Made by a program: the position numbers and the translations under genes. From Rhizobiaceae bacterium (lineage in GTDB: Bacteria; Pseudomonadota; Alphaproteobacteria; Rhizobiales; Rhizobiaceae), in the NCBI GenBank assembly GCA_017644105.1, contig JAEPMD010000003.1, positions 96,054-160,053 of the forward strand: 64,000 nt of DNA. Reading direction: 5' to 3'. Below are positions 1 to 8,874 of the stretch, one piece after another; the stretch's first letter is position 1, and every line of letters starts with the position of its first letter. The notes beneath the pieces are model-generated. The model made no database searches and was not told the origin of the DNA. It saw only the letters and a program-made list of their open reading frames with translations.

Positions 1-4
1 AACC

Positions 5-895
5 ATGTTTCGTCTTGCTCATATCTCTGATCTTCATTTAAGTCCCATGCCAAAGGTTCGACTACGAGAGCTATTGTCAAAACGTATTACCGGATATGTG
101 AACTGGCACCGCCACCGCAAGGCATTTCATCAAATCGGTGTTTTAGACACTCTCATGTCTGAGATAAATAAGAAAGACATAAATCATCTGGCAATCACCG
201 GTGACATGGTCAATCTTGCAACAACACCCGAAATTATTGGTGCAAAACGATGGCTTGAAAATAACTGCCCAGTCGAAACAACCAGCCTCGTACCAGGAAA
301 TCATGATGCTTACGTTCCAGGTGCCTTCAATCGCGCAATGAAAGAATGGAAGCCCTGGGTAACAGGCGATAAGCCAGCCGGATCAGATATCTTTCCCTAT
401 GTGCATGTGAGAGGTCCGGTCGCGATCATTGGTCTATCAACGTCGAATGCCACCATGCCGTTCCGCGCGACAGGCAGGTTTTCAAAAAAACAAGCAGTAG
501 CGGCGACCAACCTCCTAAAACAGGCCAAAGAGCAAAATCTGTTTCGGGTAATCCTTATCCATCATCCGCCCTATAAGGGTGCAACACATGCAATGAAGCG
601 CATGTATGGCTTTGAGAATTTTAAAAACATGCTCGATCAATCAGGTGCTGAACTCGTCTTGCATGGTCACACCCATCTTAACACGCGCTTTGATTTAAAC
701 ACTCAAAAAAGCAAAGTGCCGATCATCAGTATTTCCTCGGCCACGCAAACACATGGCGACAAAAAACCAGTCGCTGGCTTTAACCTGTTTGAGATTTCGC
801 TAGATGGTGATGATTGGCGCTGCGAACATCAACGTCACCTGCTCAACGCATCACATCAGCATGTCGAATGTGTTGATACCGCAAAGCTCTATTAA
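5..895 (+). CDS. Calcineurin-like metallophosphoesterase
   Basis: A 296-residue member of the calcineurin-like metallophosphoesterase family, probably cytosolic. The metal-binding signatures occur in order: HISDLHL near the N-terminus (D-x-H), GDMVN near residue 66, GNHDAY near residue 98, an HHPP block near residue 187 and GHTH near residue 221. These are the usual ligands of a dinuclear metal centre. The family includes cyclic nucleotide phosphodiesterases and other phosphoesterases, and the substrate cannot be read from the sequence. It has no signal peptide or membrane segment. The ATG lies only 4 bases from the window edge, so its ribosome binding site and promoter are not visible; the start agrees with where family members normally begin. 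It converges with the next gene, with 5 bases between their ends. Confidence 0.88.
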   Translation: MFRLAHISDLHLSPMPKVRLRELLSKRITGYVNWHRHRKAFHQIGVLDTLMSEINKKDINHLAITGDMVNLATTPEIIGAKRWLENNCPVETTSLVPGNHDAYVPGAFNRAMKEWKPWVTGDKPAGSDIFPYVHVRGPVAIIGLSTSNATMPFRATGRFSKKQAVAATNLLKQAKEQNLFRVILIHHPPYKGATHAMKRMYGFENFKNMLDQSGAELVLHGHTHLNTRFDLNTQKSKVPIISISSATQTHGDKKPVAGFNLFEISLDGDDWRCEHQRHLLNASHQHVECVDTAKLY

Positions 896-900
896 TTAGC

Positions 901-1545
901 TTAGAATGACTGAAGGAAGTTGGCCAATTCTTCGCGGTAATTAAACGTCAGTGCCAAGCCCAACAATCCACCGAGGATGAACCAAGTTGCACCGATGGCA
1001 AATGAGCTGGAAGATTCCTCACGCTTCTCGGCAATCAGCGTTTCAGCACCAGAATTATTGTCATTGGATGTTGTGCTATCAGCACCCAAATTTTCATTGG
1101 TCATACGCGCATAATAATCCTTGAAGACTTCCATATCACCTTCAAGAATCTTCTCACGTTCAATCACACGGTCAGCGATATAGTTTGTGACATGGGCATA
1201 AACTTCTTCCGCATCAACGCTTTCAACGATGATTACCCGACCCAGGCGACTATCACGTACAAAACGATATGTGCGTCTGTCTCGCCCCATATGGACATGC
1301 GCAACACTATCAATCCAAATCCGTGGTTGCGCACCAGAAGAGATACTCAAATCAAAGCGATCATCCTCTTTATCAATGTCGTTAAATATAGGTTCGAGCT
1401 TTTCGGCCAACAATTCTAATCTGGCCTTGTCAGCTTCTTTCATATCAACAACGACGTCCTGTCGTTCCGCAGATGATACGCGCGCTTTGCGCACAATATC
1501 AGAAAGGCGCTCAGTGTTTTTTGCGCTGTCTTTCTTCTCAGACAT
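901..1545 (-). CDS. Hypothetical protein with C-terminal membrane anchor
   Basis: A 214-residue protein I do not recognise. Residues 1-45 are charged and probably disordered. Residues 45-140 look like a compact folded domain (IWIDSVAHVHMGRDRRTYRF is its most distinctive stretch). A Ser/Asn-rich linker follows, then one hydrophobic helix around residues 182-200 just before the C-terminus. This is the layout of a tail-anchored inner-membrane protein with its bulk in the cytosol. It is transcribed alone, downstream of leuA but separated from it by a strong terminator. It is likely a conserved alphaproteobacterial hypothetical; no function is proposed. Confidence 0.7.
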   Translation of the reverse strand: MSEKKDSAKNTERLSDIVRKARVSSAERQDVVVDMKEADKARLELLAEKLEPIFNDIDKEDDRFDLSISSGAQPRIWIDSVAHVHMGRDRRTYRFVRDSRLGRVIIVESVDAEEVYAHVTNYIADRVIEREKILEGDMEVFKDYYARMTNENLGADSTTSNDNNSGAETLIAEKREESSSSFAIGATWFILGGLLGLALTFNYREELANFLQSF

Positions 1546-1584
1546 GATGCTTCATCCAATTAATTATGGTTAACTTGAAAATAG

Positions 1585-1624
1585 CACACAAAAAACAAAG
1601 TGGCGAGAAAGATCATCTCGCCAC
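1585..1624 (-). terminator. Rho-independent terminator of leuA
   Basis: A perfect 9-bp stem (GTGGCGAGA at 1600-1608 with TCTCGCCAC at 1616-1624) with a 7-base loop. Read on the minus strand it is followed by CTTTGTTTTTTGTG. It lies 31 bases past the leuA stop codon and has no T-tract on the plus side, so it serves leuA. Confidence 0.85.
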
Positions 1625-1654
1625 GCAAGTAATACAATTGTTTTTCTTCAGCTG

Positions 1655-3361
1655 TTACTTATTTGCAAGAAAACGGTTTGCAGCTGACAAAATTGCTACC
1701 AGTGACGCTGCTGAAATATTGGTATGGATGCCAGCACCATGGAGTTTTGCGCCACCGCTCTCTATTTCCATGTAACAAATCGCAGAGGCGTTCGAACCGT
1801 GCTGTAGCGAATGCTCTGAATAGTTGGCAACCGTCATATCCATATTTAGGTAATTCGACAGCGCGTTGATAAAGCTATCAACAGGACCCGTGCCCTTCCC
1901 TTCGATTTCATGCTCCACGCCGTTATCTGAAATCTTGGCTTTCATCATGCGCAGATCAGGATTATCGGGATCTGTAAATGTCGCGTGATCGACAAATTTC
2001 AAGCGCCCATCCTGTTGGTTCGCATAAACTTCCATGAAGCGCTCATAAATACGCGCTGCTGGTAGCTCCACGCCTTCCTCATCGGTAATTTTTTGAATCT
2101 CTCCTCGGAATTCCACCTGCAAAGCACGCGGTAAAATCAAGCCATAATCTTCTTGCAAGATATAAGCGATACCGCCCTTGCCAGACTGCGAATTGATGCG
2201 AATAATCGCTTCATATGTCCGGCCAACATCTTGCGGATCAATTGGCAAATAAGGCACTTCCCATTCCGGGCTATTCGCCTTTTTGATCGATTTCATACCT
2301 TTATTGATCGCATCCTGGTGAGAGCCAGAAAACGCGGTATAAACCAATTCACCGACATAAGGATGACGCTCAGGAATTTGCATTTGATTGGAATATTCAT
2401 AGACGGACTTGATGCGCTCAATATCAGAACAATCCAATTCTGGATCAACGCCTTGCGTGAACATATTCAATGCCAATGTCACGACATCGACATTACCCGT
2501 ACGCTCGCCATTGCCAAACAATGTGCCTTCCACACGATCCGCGCCAGCCATCAAACCTAATTCGGTTGCAGCAATACCGGTCCCGCGATCATTATGCGGG
2601 TGCAATGAAATGATCACGCTGTCGCGTTGATCGACATTGCGGCAGAACCATTCAATCTGATCGGCATGAATGTTGGGTGTCGACATTTCAACAGTTGCCG
2701 GCAAGTTCAAAATTAGCTTATTTTCAGGTGTTGGTTTGATCTCAGCAATCACCGAATTACAAATATCAAGCGCCACTTCCAATTCAGTGCCGGTAAAGCT
2801 CTCCGGAGAATATTCAAAACGATAACCGCCACCAGCTTTTTCAGCCATATCGACAATCATCTTGGCCGCATCAACAGCGATTTCGCGAATACCGGCCACG
2901 TCCTTGTCAAACACCACACGGCGCTGCAATTCAGATGTCGAGTTATAGAAGTGAATGATCGGGCTTTTCGCACCTTCAAGCGCTTCAAAGGTACGAGTAA
3001 TCAATTCCGGGCGACATTGCACCAAAACTTGCAAGGACACATCCTCAGGTACATTGCCCTCTTCCACACACCAGCGCGCAAAATCAAAATCTGTCTGCGA
3101 TGCAGATGGGAAGCCAATCTCGATTTCTTTGAAGCCCATATCAAGCAGCAATTTAAACATGCGTGCTTTGCGATCATGACCCATGGGATCAACCAAAGCC
3201 TGATTGCCGTCTCGAAGGTCAACTGAGCACCAAATTGGTGCTTTCGTAATTGTTTTATTCGGCCAAGTGCGATCTGTTAGCGGCACTTGCGCATAGGGCT
3301 TATATTTTTCAGCCGCTGTTGGCATTCCAATCATGCCGTTGTTCGAAGTATTTTGAACCAT
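1655..3361 (-). CDS. leuA: 2-isopropylmalate synthase
   Basis: First committed enzyme of leucine biosynthesis: condenses acetyl-CoA with 2-oxoisovalerate to 2-isopropylmalate in the cytosol. At 568 residues it is of the longer type seen in actinobacteria and fungi rather than the ~520-residue enterobacterial form. The DRE-TIM signature appears as WCSVDLRDGNQALVDPM near residue 46, and the metal-binding HPHNDRGTG motif lies near residue 255. The C-terminal ~130 residues (from about 430) form the regulatory domain that binds leucine, with the GxGPVDSFINAL motif near residue 494. It is monocistronic, with a terminator after it and an apparent leucine leader peptide plus stem-loop before it, suggesting attenuation in addition to feedback inhibition. 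The start ATG is weakly preceded by AAGAGAT. Confidence 0.95.
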   Translation of the reverse strand: MVQNTSNNGMIGMPTAAEKYKPYAQVPLTDRTWPNKTITKAPIWCSVDLRDGNQALVDPMGHDRKARMFKLLLDMGFKEIEIGFPSASQTDFDFARWCVEEGNVPEDVSLQVLVQCRPELITRTFEALEGAKSPIIHFYNSTSELQRRVVFDKDVAGIREIAVDAAKMIVDMAEKAGGGYRFEYSPESFTGTELEVALDICNSVIAEIKPTPENKLILNLPATVEMSTPNIHADQIEWFCRNVDQRDSVIISLHPHNDRGTGIAATELGLMAGADRVEGTLFGNGERTGNVDVVTLALNMFTQGVDPELDCSDIERIKSVYEYSNQMQIPERHPYVGELVYTAFSGSHQDAINKGMKSIKKANSPEWEVPYLPIDPQDVGRTYEAIIRINSQSGKGGIAYILQEDYGLILPRALQVEFRGEIQKITDEEGVELPAARIYERFMEVYANQQDGRLKFVDHATFTDPDNPDLRMMKAKISDNGVEHEIEGKGTGPVDSFINALSNYLNMDMTVANYSEHSLQHGSNASAICYMEIESGGAKLHGAGIHTNISAASLVAILSAANRFLANK

Positions 3362-3459
3362 TTTTTATCTCTTACTTTTCAACATTCACGGACGCTAAGA
3401 AAGCTATACATCGCGAATGCTACCCATATGGGATATTCAAATTCATCTGTAAAGGAATT

Positions 3460-3501
3460 AAGGAGCTTTTCCGAAACGGCTTCGACCGCCGGACGCTCCT
3501 T
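3460..3501 (-). promoter_or_regulatory. Stem-loop in the leuA leader (putative attenuator)
   Basis: On the minus strand AAGGAGC (3495-3501) pairs perfectly with GCTCCTT (3460-3466), with additional TCCG/CGGA pairs and an inner GC-rich hairpin. The 5' arm begins within the stop codon of the leucine-rich leader peptide, so ribosome position would control folding. The tract after it (AATTCCTTTAC) is only partly T-rich, so it could be a weak terminator or an anti-terminator element. It lies about 100 bases before leuA. Confidence 0.5.
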
Positions 3502-3547
3502 ATTGAGCCCGACGACCGCTAGTAAGTAAGAGAAGGCCAGAATTCAA
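3500..3547 (-). CDS. Probable leucine leader peptide upstream of leuA
   Basis: A short frame encoding MNSGLLLLTSGRRAQ if read from the TTG at 3545-3547. It has four consecutive leucine codons (CTT CTC TTA CTT), the hallmark of a leucine attenuation peptide. A GGGA Shine-Dalgarno sequence lies 7 bases before this TTG. An in-frame TTG at 3551-3553 would add two residues. The stop codon runs directly into the 5' arm of a strong stem-loop, and leuA begins about 140 bases downstream on the same strand. The Leu run, the Shine-Dalgarno site and the stem-loop all fit ribosome-mediated control of leuA by leucyl-tRNA supply. The non-ATG start is the weak point. The rest of the 341-base gap to 3702 shows nothing else I can name. 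Confidence 0.55.
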   Translation of the reverse strand: MNSGLLLLTSGRRAQ

Positions 3548-3702
3548 ACGCAAATCCCGCGCGCTTAAAAGCACGGTATTTTCGATCTTTGAAATAATTC
3601 TGTTATGTCGGTTTTTCATAGTGGTGAAGAAGTAACGCGATTTGCGTCATTGTGCAACCCACGAATTTTCGCAATTAGTCTTAACATTTCCAAAAACGAG
3701 AA

Positions 3703-4221
3703 CTACGAATTTTCAGCGAGCAGATCATCATTCATCAACTCTTCAACGAAGTAGCTGATCAATTGCGGTCGACCTGATACATTTGCTTTGCGGTAAATTG
3801 CATTAAGCTGCGCTTTCACGGTGCCTTCTTTGGTTTCGCGCATCGCAGAAATTTCCTGAATGCCGAAGCCTTTTATCGCGAGAAGCGCCACATCTTTTTC
3901 AGAATTGGTGAGCTCCCATTCTTCAAAAGACTGCATCAGCATCGCGTTGAACTCTCCTGATGCCGCGCGGAGCTTATCCTGCAGATTAGACGTCTTCTCG
4001 CGGCTTATGCGCAACTGCCGGCCTGTGATCATCATGCTCAGCACCATCACGAAAACAATCATGAATTCCAAAATCTCAACATCAAATCCACCGATTTCAT
4101 GGGGAAGATTAAAAAACTCACGCACCGCATCAAAGACAAAGAACAACACGCACAGCATTTGCGCGATAAAGAGCGCTTTCAATCCACGCTGCGTTTCAAA
4201 ATATTCAAGATATTTCATCAT
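3703..4221 (-). CDS. Membrane-anchored LuxR-type HTH regulator
   Basis: A 172-residue protein with an unusual layout: two hydrophobic segments (residues ~14-34 and ~48-68) followed by a short coiled linker and a C-terminal LuxR/GerE-type helix-turn-helix (LTNSEKDVALLAIKGFGIQE through about residue 160). The DNA-binding half should face the cytosol while the N-terminus is in the inner membrane. There is no receiver or ligand-binding domain, so any signal would be sensed through the membrane part. It starts 20 bases after the ferric-reductase-like gene, with a GGAG ribosome binding site, and is probably co-transcribed with it. Partnership with that flavocytochrome is inferred from position only. 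Confidence 0.75.
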   Translation of the reverse strand: MMKYLEYFETQRGLKALFIAQMLCVLFFVFDAVREFFNLPHEIGGFDVEILEFMIVFVMVLSMMITGRQLRISREKTSNLQDKLRAASGEFNAMLMQSFEEWELTNSEKDVALLAIKGFGIQEISAMRETKEGTVKAQLNAIYRKANVSGRPQLISYFVEELMNDDLLAENS

Positions 4222-4241
4222 TAACTCCTCACCAATTGCGT

Positions 4242-5531
4242 TTACTTACGCTTGAACAAACGCAAGACCAGCGAGAGCAGATAACGCAGACCAATGCCGG
4301 AGCGGATTTCAAATTCCTCGTAGTGGAAGCGCGCGCGCGACAATCCACGAGCTGCCATTCCTTTATGCAAGGATGTGCGCATGACTTCCGGTCCGCAATA
4401 ATAGGCATCAGCATCGGAGAACGAGAAGTCAATGGCGTCTGAAATACGTTCAATCGTTAAGCGCCCTGATGTTTGAGAACACACAAGATGAAGATTAAAG
4501 TTGGGCTTTTCCGCAAGCGCTTGTAGCTCATCCAAATGGATAGCCTCCCCCTCATTGCGCACGCAATAGAACAGATGCACCGGATGTTTTAATTCATCGA
4601 TCTCACTGGCCCAAGCAAGAAACGGCGTTATGCCAATACCACCGGCGGTCCAAATTTCAGGACCACGATTTCCGCGGCGGAAATGCCCAAAAGCACGCGA
4701 TACTTTTGCGGACTGACCGACCTTAACAGATTTTGCCACATCATGCGTGTAATCACCCAAAGCCTTGATCGTAAATCTCAGCAAGCCCTCACCATTTGGC
4801 GCTTTTGAAATTGTAAACGGATGAACTTCTGACTTTTTGAGACCTTTGATATCAATAAAAGCAAACTGCCCGGCGCGATGCGAGATGCCGCCCGCCAACG
4901 GCTTTAATTCAACAGACACGGTGGATCCATTCGACTGTACATCGGATACTTGGTATGCCCTGCCACCTCTAAGCGGAAGCAGAGTGTAGATATAGGCAAC
5001 GATACCCAAGACACAGAATACCATCATGTAAATACCAAGCGGTGTTGCAGGCGCCAATGGTTTCATCAACATGATGTAATGCGCAGCTGAGAAGGTGAAG
5101 AATAAGCCCATAAATTTATGGGTCCACAGCCACAAATGGTAAGGAATGAAGGTCACGATGGTGATAACAACGAGGATGAGGATACCGTAGAGGCTCACTT
5201 CACCTAAAGTTTCTCCAAGATCTGTCAGGAAGGTCGCTCGGCCCTCAAGTTCAGCATCCACAGTATCGTGAATGAGGATGGTCACAACAGCGAGAATACC
5301 AAGCCATTTATGAATAACGTAAATTCGATCAAGACCACCAAAGATTGGCTCCAATCCAATAATACGCGTGGACAGCATCATGGATATTGCCATTGCGATG
5401 ATTGAAACGGAGCCAATATACTGACTAAATTGGGCTGAACCGTTTGGTCCGGCAATCCAACCAACATACCAATATAGCGGCACCAAAAGTGCCGCGATTA
5501 TAAGGATTATACCAACTGGGCGCATTGTCAT
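4242..5531 (-). CDS. Ferric reductase-like transmembrane flavocytochrome
   Basis: A 429-residue membrane oxidoreductase. The N-terminal ~190 residues contain about six hydrophobic helices with histidines placed to bind heme (HKWLGILAVVTILIHD and the later HKFMGLFFTFSAAHY), as in ferric reductase / NADPH oxidase-like domains. The C-terminal half is a ferredoxin-NADP reductase module: HPFTISKAPNGEG for FAD binding near residue 238 and GGIGITPFLAW for nucleotide binding near residue 295. It would carry electrons from cytosolic NAD(P)H through FAD to heme and on to an extracytoplasmic acceptor such as ferric iron or oxygen. It is first of a two-gene unit with the membrane HTH protein. The acceptor cannot be predicted from sequence. 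Confidence 0.85.
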   Translation of the reverse strand: MTMRPVGIILIIAALLVPLYWYVGWIAGPNGSAQFSQYIGSVSIIAMAISMMLSTRIIGLEPIFGGLDRIYVIHKWLGILAVVTILIHDTVDAELEGRATFLTDLGETLGEVSLYGILILVVITIVTFIPYHLWLWTHKFMGLFFTFSAAHYIMLMKPLAPATPLGIYMMVFCVLGIVAYIYTLLPLRGGRAYQVSDVQSNGSTVSVELKPLAGGISHRAGQFAFIDIKGLKKSEVHPFTISKAPNGEGLLRFTIKALGDYTHDVAKSVKVGQSAKVSRAFGHFRRGNRGPEIWTAGGIGITPFLAWASEIDELKHPVHLFYCVRNEGEAIHLDELQALAEKPNFNLHLVCSQTSGRLTIERISDAIDFSFSDADAYYCGPEVMRTSLHKGMAARGLSRARFHYEEFEIRSGIGLRYLLSLVLRLFKRK

Positions 5532-5664
5532 TCCTCAATTATTTTTTATTCTGCAGGCCCTATTCGTATTCAAAATAGACGTCAACCAAGCCAAGCCCCA
5601 TAAAACAGACTATAAACCAAAGTCATAGGACCGCATATTCAGCAAAAAAACCAGATTGCAAACT

Positions 5665-7860
5665 TTAGCTAGATCGCTTAGCCAAATGCGCAACGACGTT
5701 TTCAATCATACGCATACCAGCATCCTGACCTAAAGACATGATCGATTCTGGATGGAATTGAACCGCTGCCATGCTTTGATCCAAGTCTTCTATTCCCATG
5801 GCAACACCATCTTCTGTTTCTGCTGTGATGGCAAAGCTTTCAGGCAGCGTGACCGGATCGATAAATAATGAATGATATCTGCCAACAGCAACATTGTTTT
5901 CAACACCAGAGAAAACAAGACTTGGTTGACTGATACGAATGCGAGACGGCTTGCCATGAACGGGTATTGCCAATTGACGTAAAGAACCACCAGCGGCTTC
6001 CGCAATGGCTTGCATACCCAAACACACACCAAAAATAGGAATATCGCGTGCACGAGCACGTGTGATCGTATTCTTACAATCAAAATCCGTCGGATTGCCT
6101 GGACCAGGAGATAAAACAACCAGGCCAGGATTATGTGCATCGAAAACTTCATCCGGCACAGGCGATCGAACAGTTGTCACAGTCGCGCCAGTTTGTCTGA
6201 AATAGTTTGCGAGTGTGTGTACAAAGGAATCTTCATGATCAACCAGCAGGATATTCACACCCTCGCCCACATTGGCACGTTTCACCGAGCTTGCATCATT
6301 GGATTTGGTGTCACCACGAATAGCTGCCAGCATAGCGGATGCCTTTAATTCTGTTTCTGCTTCTTCTGCGTCGGGGTCGGAATCGAACAACAATGTCGCG
6401 CCAGCTCGCACTTCTGCGATACCATCTTTGATACGGATCGTGCGCAATGTCAGACCGGTATTCATATCACCATTGAAATTGATCATTCCAATTGCACCGC
6501 CATACCAGGAGCGTGGGCTCTTTTCATGATTTTCAATAAAGCGCATGGCCCATAATTTTGGTGCACCAGTAACCGTCACAGCCCAAGCATGGGATAAGAA
6601 CCCATCAAAGGCATCCATCCCATCGCGCAAGCGACCTTCAATATGATCGACCGTATGGATTAATCGCGAATACATCTCAATCTGACGTCGACCAATCATG
6701 CGAACGGATCCTGGCTCACAAACCCGGCTCTTATCGTTACGATCAACGTCAGAACACATTGTGAGTTCTGATTCGTCCTTTTTAGAATTCAAAAGTTCAA
6801 GAATTTGCTCAGAATCTTCAATTGCATCCCGGCCACGTTTGATCGTACCTGAAATTGGACATGTTTCAATACGGCGACCATTCACCCGCACAAACATTTC
6901 TGGCGAGGCGCCAACGAGATATTCGCTTTGGCCCAAATTAATGAAGAAGGAATAGGGAGATGGATTAATCTTCTTAAGACGTCTTGCAATATCTGATGGC
7001 TTATCGCGACATTGCTCAAAGAACATCTGTCCGGGGACCACTTCAAATAAATCACCGCGTTTGAAACTTTCTTTCGCCTTCTCGACAAGCTTTGCATATT
7101 CACCCGGGTCATGATCACCACGCTGAGGCACATGTTCCGCTGGGACAAATGGAACCTCATCAATTTGTTTTTCACGCCCTTGCGTTGTCAATTCGCCTTT
7201 TGAAAACTCGTAAGCTTCCACCCAAGCTTCGCGGTTATGGTGATCAACGACCAAGATTTCATCTGGCAAAAACAAAACCAGATCGCGTTGGTCTTCTGGT
7301 CGAGCGATCTGATATTCAATTGGGTCAAACTGGAACGCAAGGTCATAACCAAAGGCTCCGAACAACCCCAAATTACCATCTTCATCTGAATGGAAAAGAT
7401 CAGTCACAATCCTCAAAACAGTGAAAACACTCGGCATTTTTGAGCGTTCTTCCTCTGTAAAACTCCGGGTAGGTAATTTCACATTCAGCGTTAAAAGCGT
7501 TGAAGATTGATTCTCAATGTCAATTTCATCATGGCCGACAAATGAAGGTGTGATCATAGCTAAAATTGCTTCGCCACGATCATTATAGGCCTCAAATTTT
7601 ACTATGCGTCCGCAAGATGAAACACCAAGAGGTGGGTCGATAATTGCCGTATCCCAACGAGTGTAACGACCTGGATATTCATAATTTGAGGAAAATGCCG
7701 CCCCACGTCGAGAATCAAGGGCATCGATATAGGAAGAAATAGCATCCTGATAGCATCGATCCTTGCGTTCACGAGAAACGGTCACGCCGCCCTTGGTTTG
7801 ATATTCTTCAGCTTCAGTTTTCATTTTCACCACACTCTTTTGGCGTGCGTTAGACTTCAA
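5665..7860 (-). CDS. trpE(G): Fused anthranilate synthase TrpE(G)
   Basis: A 731-residue fusion of both anthranilate synthase subunits, which makes anthranilate from chorismate and glutamine at the start of tryptophan synthesis. Residues ~60-520 are the TrpE (component I) part, with the chorismate-binding stretches [12 protein letters not shown] and [16 protein letters not shown]. After a linker near 525-540 comes the class I glutamine amidotransferase: [14 protein letters not shown], the nucleophile cysteine in [11 protein letters not shown], and the catalytic His-Glu in QFHPESIMS. This fusion is typical of rhizobia and relatives. The gene stands alone, without other trp genes, and is preceded by a complete trpL attenuator. 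No terminator was seen in the 130 bases after the stop. Confidence 0.96.
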   Translation of the reverse strand: MKSNARQKSVVKMKTEAEEYQTKGGVTVSRERKDRCYQDAISSYIDALDSRRGAAFSSNYEYPGRYTRWDTAIIDPPLGVSSCGRIVKFEAYNDRGEAILAMITPSFVGHDEIDIENQSSTLLTLNVKLPTRSFTEEERSKMPSVFTVLRIVTDLFHSDEDGNLGLFGAFGYDLAFQFDPIEYQIARPEDQRDLVLFLPDEILVVDHHNREAWVEAYEFSKGELTTQGREKQIDEVPFVPAEHVPQRGDHDPGEYAKLVEKAKESFKRGDLFEVVPGQMFFEQCRDKPSDIARRLKKINPSPYSFFINLGQSEYLVGASPEMFVRVNGRRIETCPISGTIKRGRDAIEDSEQILELLNSKKDESELTMCSDVDRNDKSRVCEPGSVRMIGRRQIEMYSRLIHTVDHIEGRLRDGMDAFDGFLSHAWAVTVTGAPKLWAMRFIENHEKSPRSWYGGAIGMINFNGDMNTGLTLRTIRIKDGIAEVRAGATLLFDSDPDAEEAETELKASAMLAAIRGDTKSNDASSVKRANVGEGVNILLVDHEDSFVHTLANYFRQTGATVTTVRSPVPDEVFDAHNPGLVVLSPGPGNPTDFDCKNTITRARARDIPIFGVCLGMQAIAEAAGGSLRQLAIPVHGKPSRIRISQPSLVFSGVENNVAVGRYHSLFIDPVTLPESFAITAETEDGVAMGIEDLDQSMAAVQFHPESIMSLGQDAGMRMIENVVAHLAKRSS

Positions 7861-7870
7861 TAGCAGACAT

Positions 7871-7898
7871 AAAAAAAGCCGCTAACAAAATCAGCGGC
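7871..7898 (-). terminator. trp attenuator terminator
   Basis: On the minus strand, GCCGCT and AGCGGC (outer arms of 7878-7898) form a stem closed by a short A/T-rich loop and followed by TTTTTTT (7871-7877). It lies between the trpL stop and trpE(G). The palindrome AGCGGCCGCT at 7923-7932, right after the trpL stop codon, can pair with either arm and so provides the competing antiterminator. This is a standard transcription attenuation switch. Confidence 0.85.
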
Positions 7899-7933
7899 AC
7901 ATATTTTTTCAAACAAAACTATAGCGGCCGCTG

Positions 7934-7978
7934 TTAGCGAACCCACCACCACAATGCTGTTTGATCAATCTTGTTCAT
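7934..7978 (-). CDS. trpL: trp operon leader peptide
   Basis: A 14-residue peptide, MNKIDQTALWWWVR, with three consecutive tryptophan codons (TGG TGG TGG), lying 73 bases before trpE(G). It resembles the rhizobial trpL peptide, which also carries a Trp-Trp-Trp run. Stalling on the Trp codons when charged tRNA-Trp is scarce would favour the antiterminator formed with the palindrome at 7923-7932. There is no Shine-Dalgarno sequence, and a sigma70-like promoter places the transcription start at or next to its ATG. The message is therefore probably leaderless, as described for Sinorhizobium trpL. Confidence 0.88.
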   Translation of the reverse strand: MNKIDQTALWWWVR

Positions 7979-7985
7979 AACGATC

Positions 7986-8014
7986 TTGTTAAAGCAACAA
8001 TCTAGCTTTGGCAA
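7986..8014 (-). promoter_or_regulatory. Promoter of trpL-trpE(G)
   Basis: On the minus strand a TTGCCA hexamer (8009-8014) and a TAACAA hexamer (7986-7991) are separated by exactly 17 bases. The trpL ATG follows the -10 element after 7 bases, so transcription would begin at the start codon itself. Confidence 0.6.
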
Positions 8015-8131
8015 GCAGGCGCTCTAAAAACTTGTCGTATTCTCACGTTAATTATTACGAAATCTCACCGATAAAGATTGATAACTCAGATTCAAACTAT
8101 TAAATTCTAGTTCAACTTCGGAACTAATAAA

Positions 8132-8863
8132 ATGTCGATCAAATTGAGCCAGAACTCATTAGCAAAAACGTTAGGACAAATTCAGTCTATCACTGATCTT
8201 GGTGACGCGTTGCAAACAACTGCAGAAGAGTTCGATATCGACAAAGTCGTGGTCACATCTGTCCCAGCAACATCGAGCCGCAAATTATCAGACCATGTGA
8301 TGTGGAACTGCTTGAGCCCACAACTCCTATATGATTATGACCAGCAGGATATGTTAAGCTGTAGCACTCATTTTGAAGCTCTGAGACAATCCATCAAACC
8401 GCGCATATGGCAAACTGATATGATTGATGAATATGTCATCACTCAATCAGCGCAAAACATTGAACGCACACAGGAATTTCTGTTTGACCATAGCATTTCA
8501 ATGGGGTTTAGTTTCCCGGTGAGCTGCAGAAATGGATCAAAAGGCGCGGTTATGTTCATGGGTGATCGGGACAAGATAGATGACTTAAGCCTTGCCTATC
8601 TTCATACAGTCTCATCCTTCGCTTATGACTTGATTTGCGAATTGACAGAAGATGAAAGTCGGCCAAATAGAAGTCTCACAAAACGAGAAAGCGAGATTTT
8701 AACCTGGGTCGCCAATGGTAAAACCTCCAGTGAAATTAGCCTCATTCTGAACGTGTCGGATCACACAGTAAACGCGCATTTGCATAGCGCAATGAAAAAG
8801 ATGGACTGTGTAAACCGGCCCCAACTGGTCGCAAAAGCACTGCGACTCGGCGCCATTTCTTAA
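8132..8863 (+). CDS. LuxR-family regulator with autoinducer-binding domain (solo)
   Basis: A 243-residue quorum-sensing type regulator. Residues ~20-165 fit the autoinducer-binding domain: a Trp/Tyr/Asp set in WNCLSPQLLYDYDQQD, a Trp in PRIWQ, and GFSFPVSCRNGSKG, the position of the conserved glycine. Residues ~182-240 are a LuxR/GerE helix-turn-helix (LTKRESEILTWVANGKTSSE). The binding-pocket pattern is recognisable but divergent (DM where many homologues have DP), so the ligand may differ from a standard acyl-homoserine lactone. No luxI-type synthase lies in the window, making this a solo receptor. No good Shine-Dalgarno sequence precedes the ATG. It reads away from trpL and converges with the DUF2333-like gene. 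Confidence 0.85.
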   Translation: MSIKLSQNSLAKTLGQIQSITDLGDALQTTAEEFDIDKVVVTSVPATSSRKLSDHVMWNCLSPQLLYDYDQQDMLSCSTHFEALRQSIKPRIWQTDMIDEYVITQSAQNIERTQEFLFDHSISMGFSFPVSCRNGSKGAVMFMGDRDKIDDLSLAYLHTVSSFAYDLICELTEDESRPNRSLTKRESEILTWVANGKTSSEISLILNVSDHTVNAHLHSAMKKMDCVNRPQLVAKALRLGAIS

Positions 8864-8874
8864 GCCAATAAGCC

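Noticed and set aside
1192..1573. Plus-strand frames opposite the small membrane-anchored protein gene
   Set aside because: Shadow frames; the minus-strand gene has a coherent domain and anchor layout.
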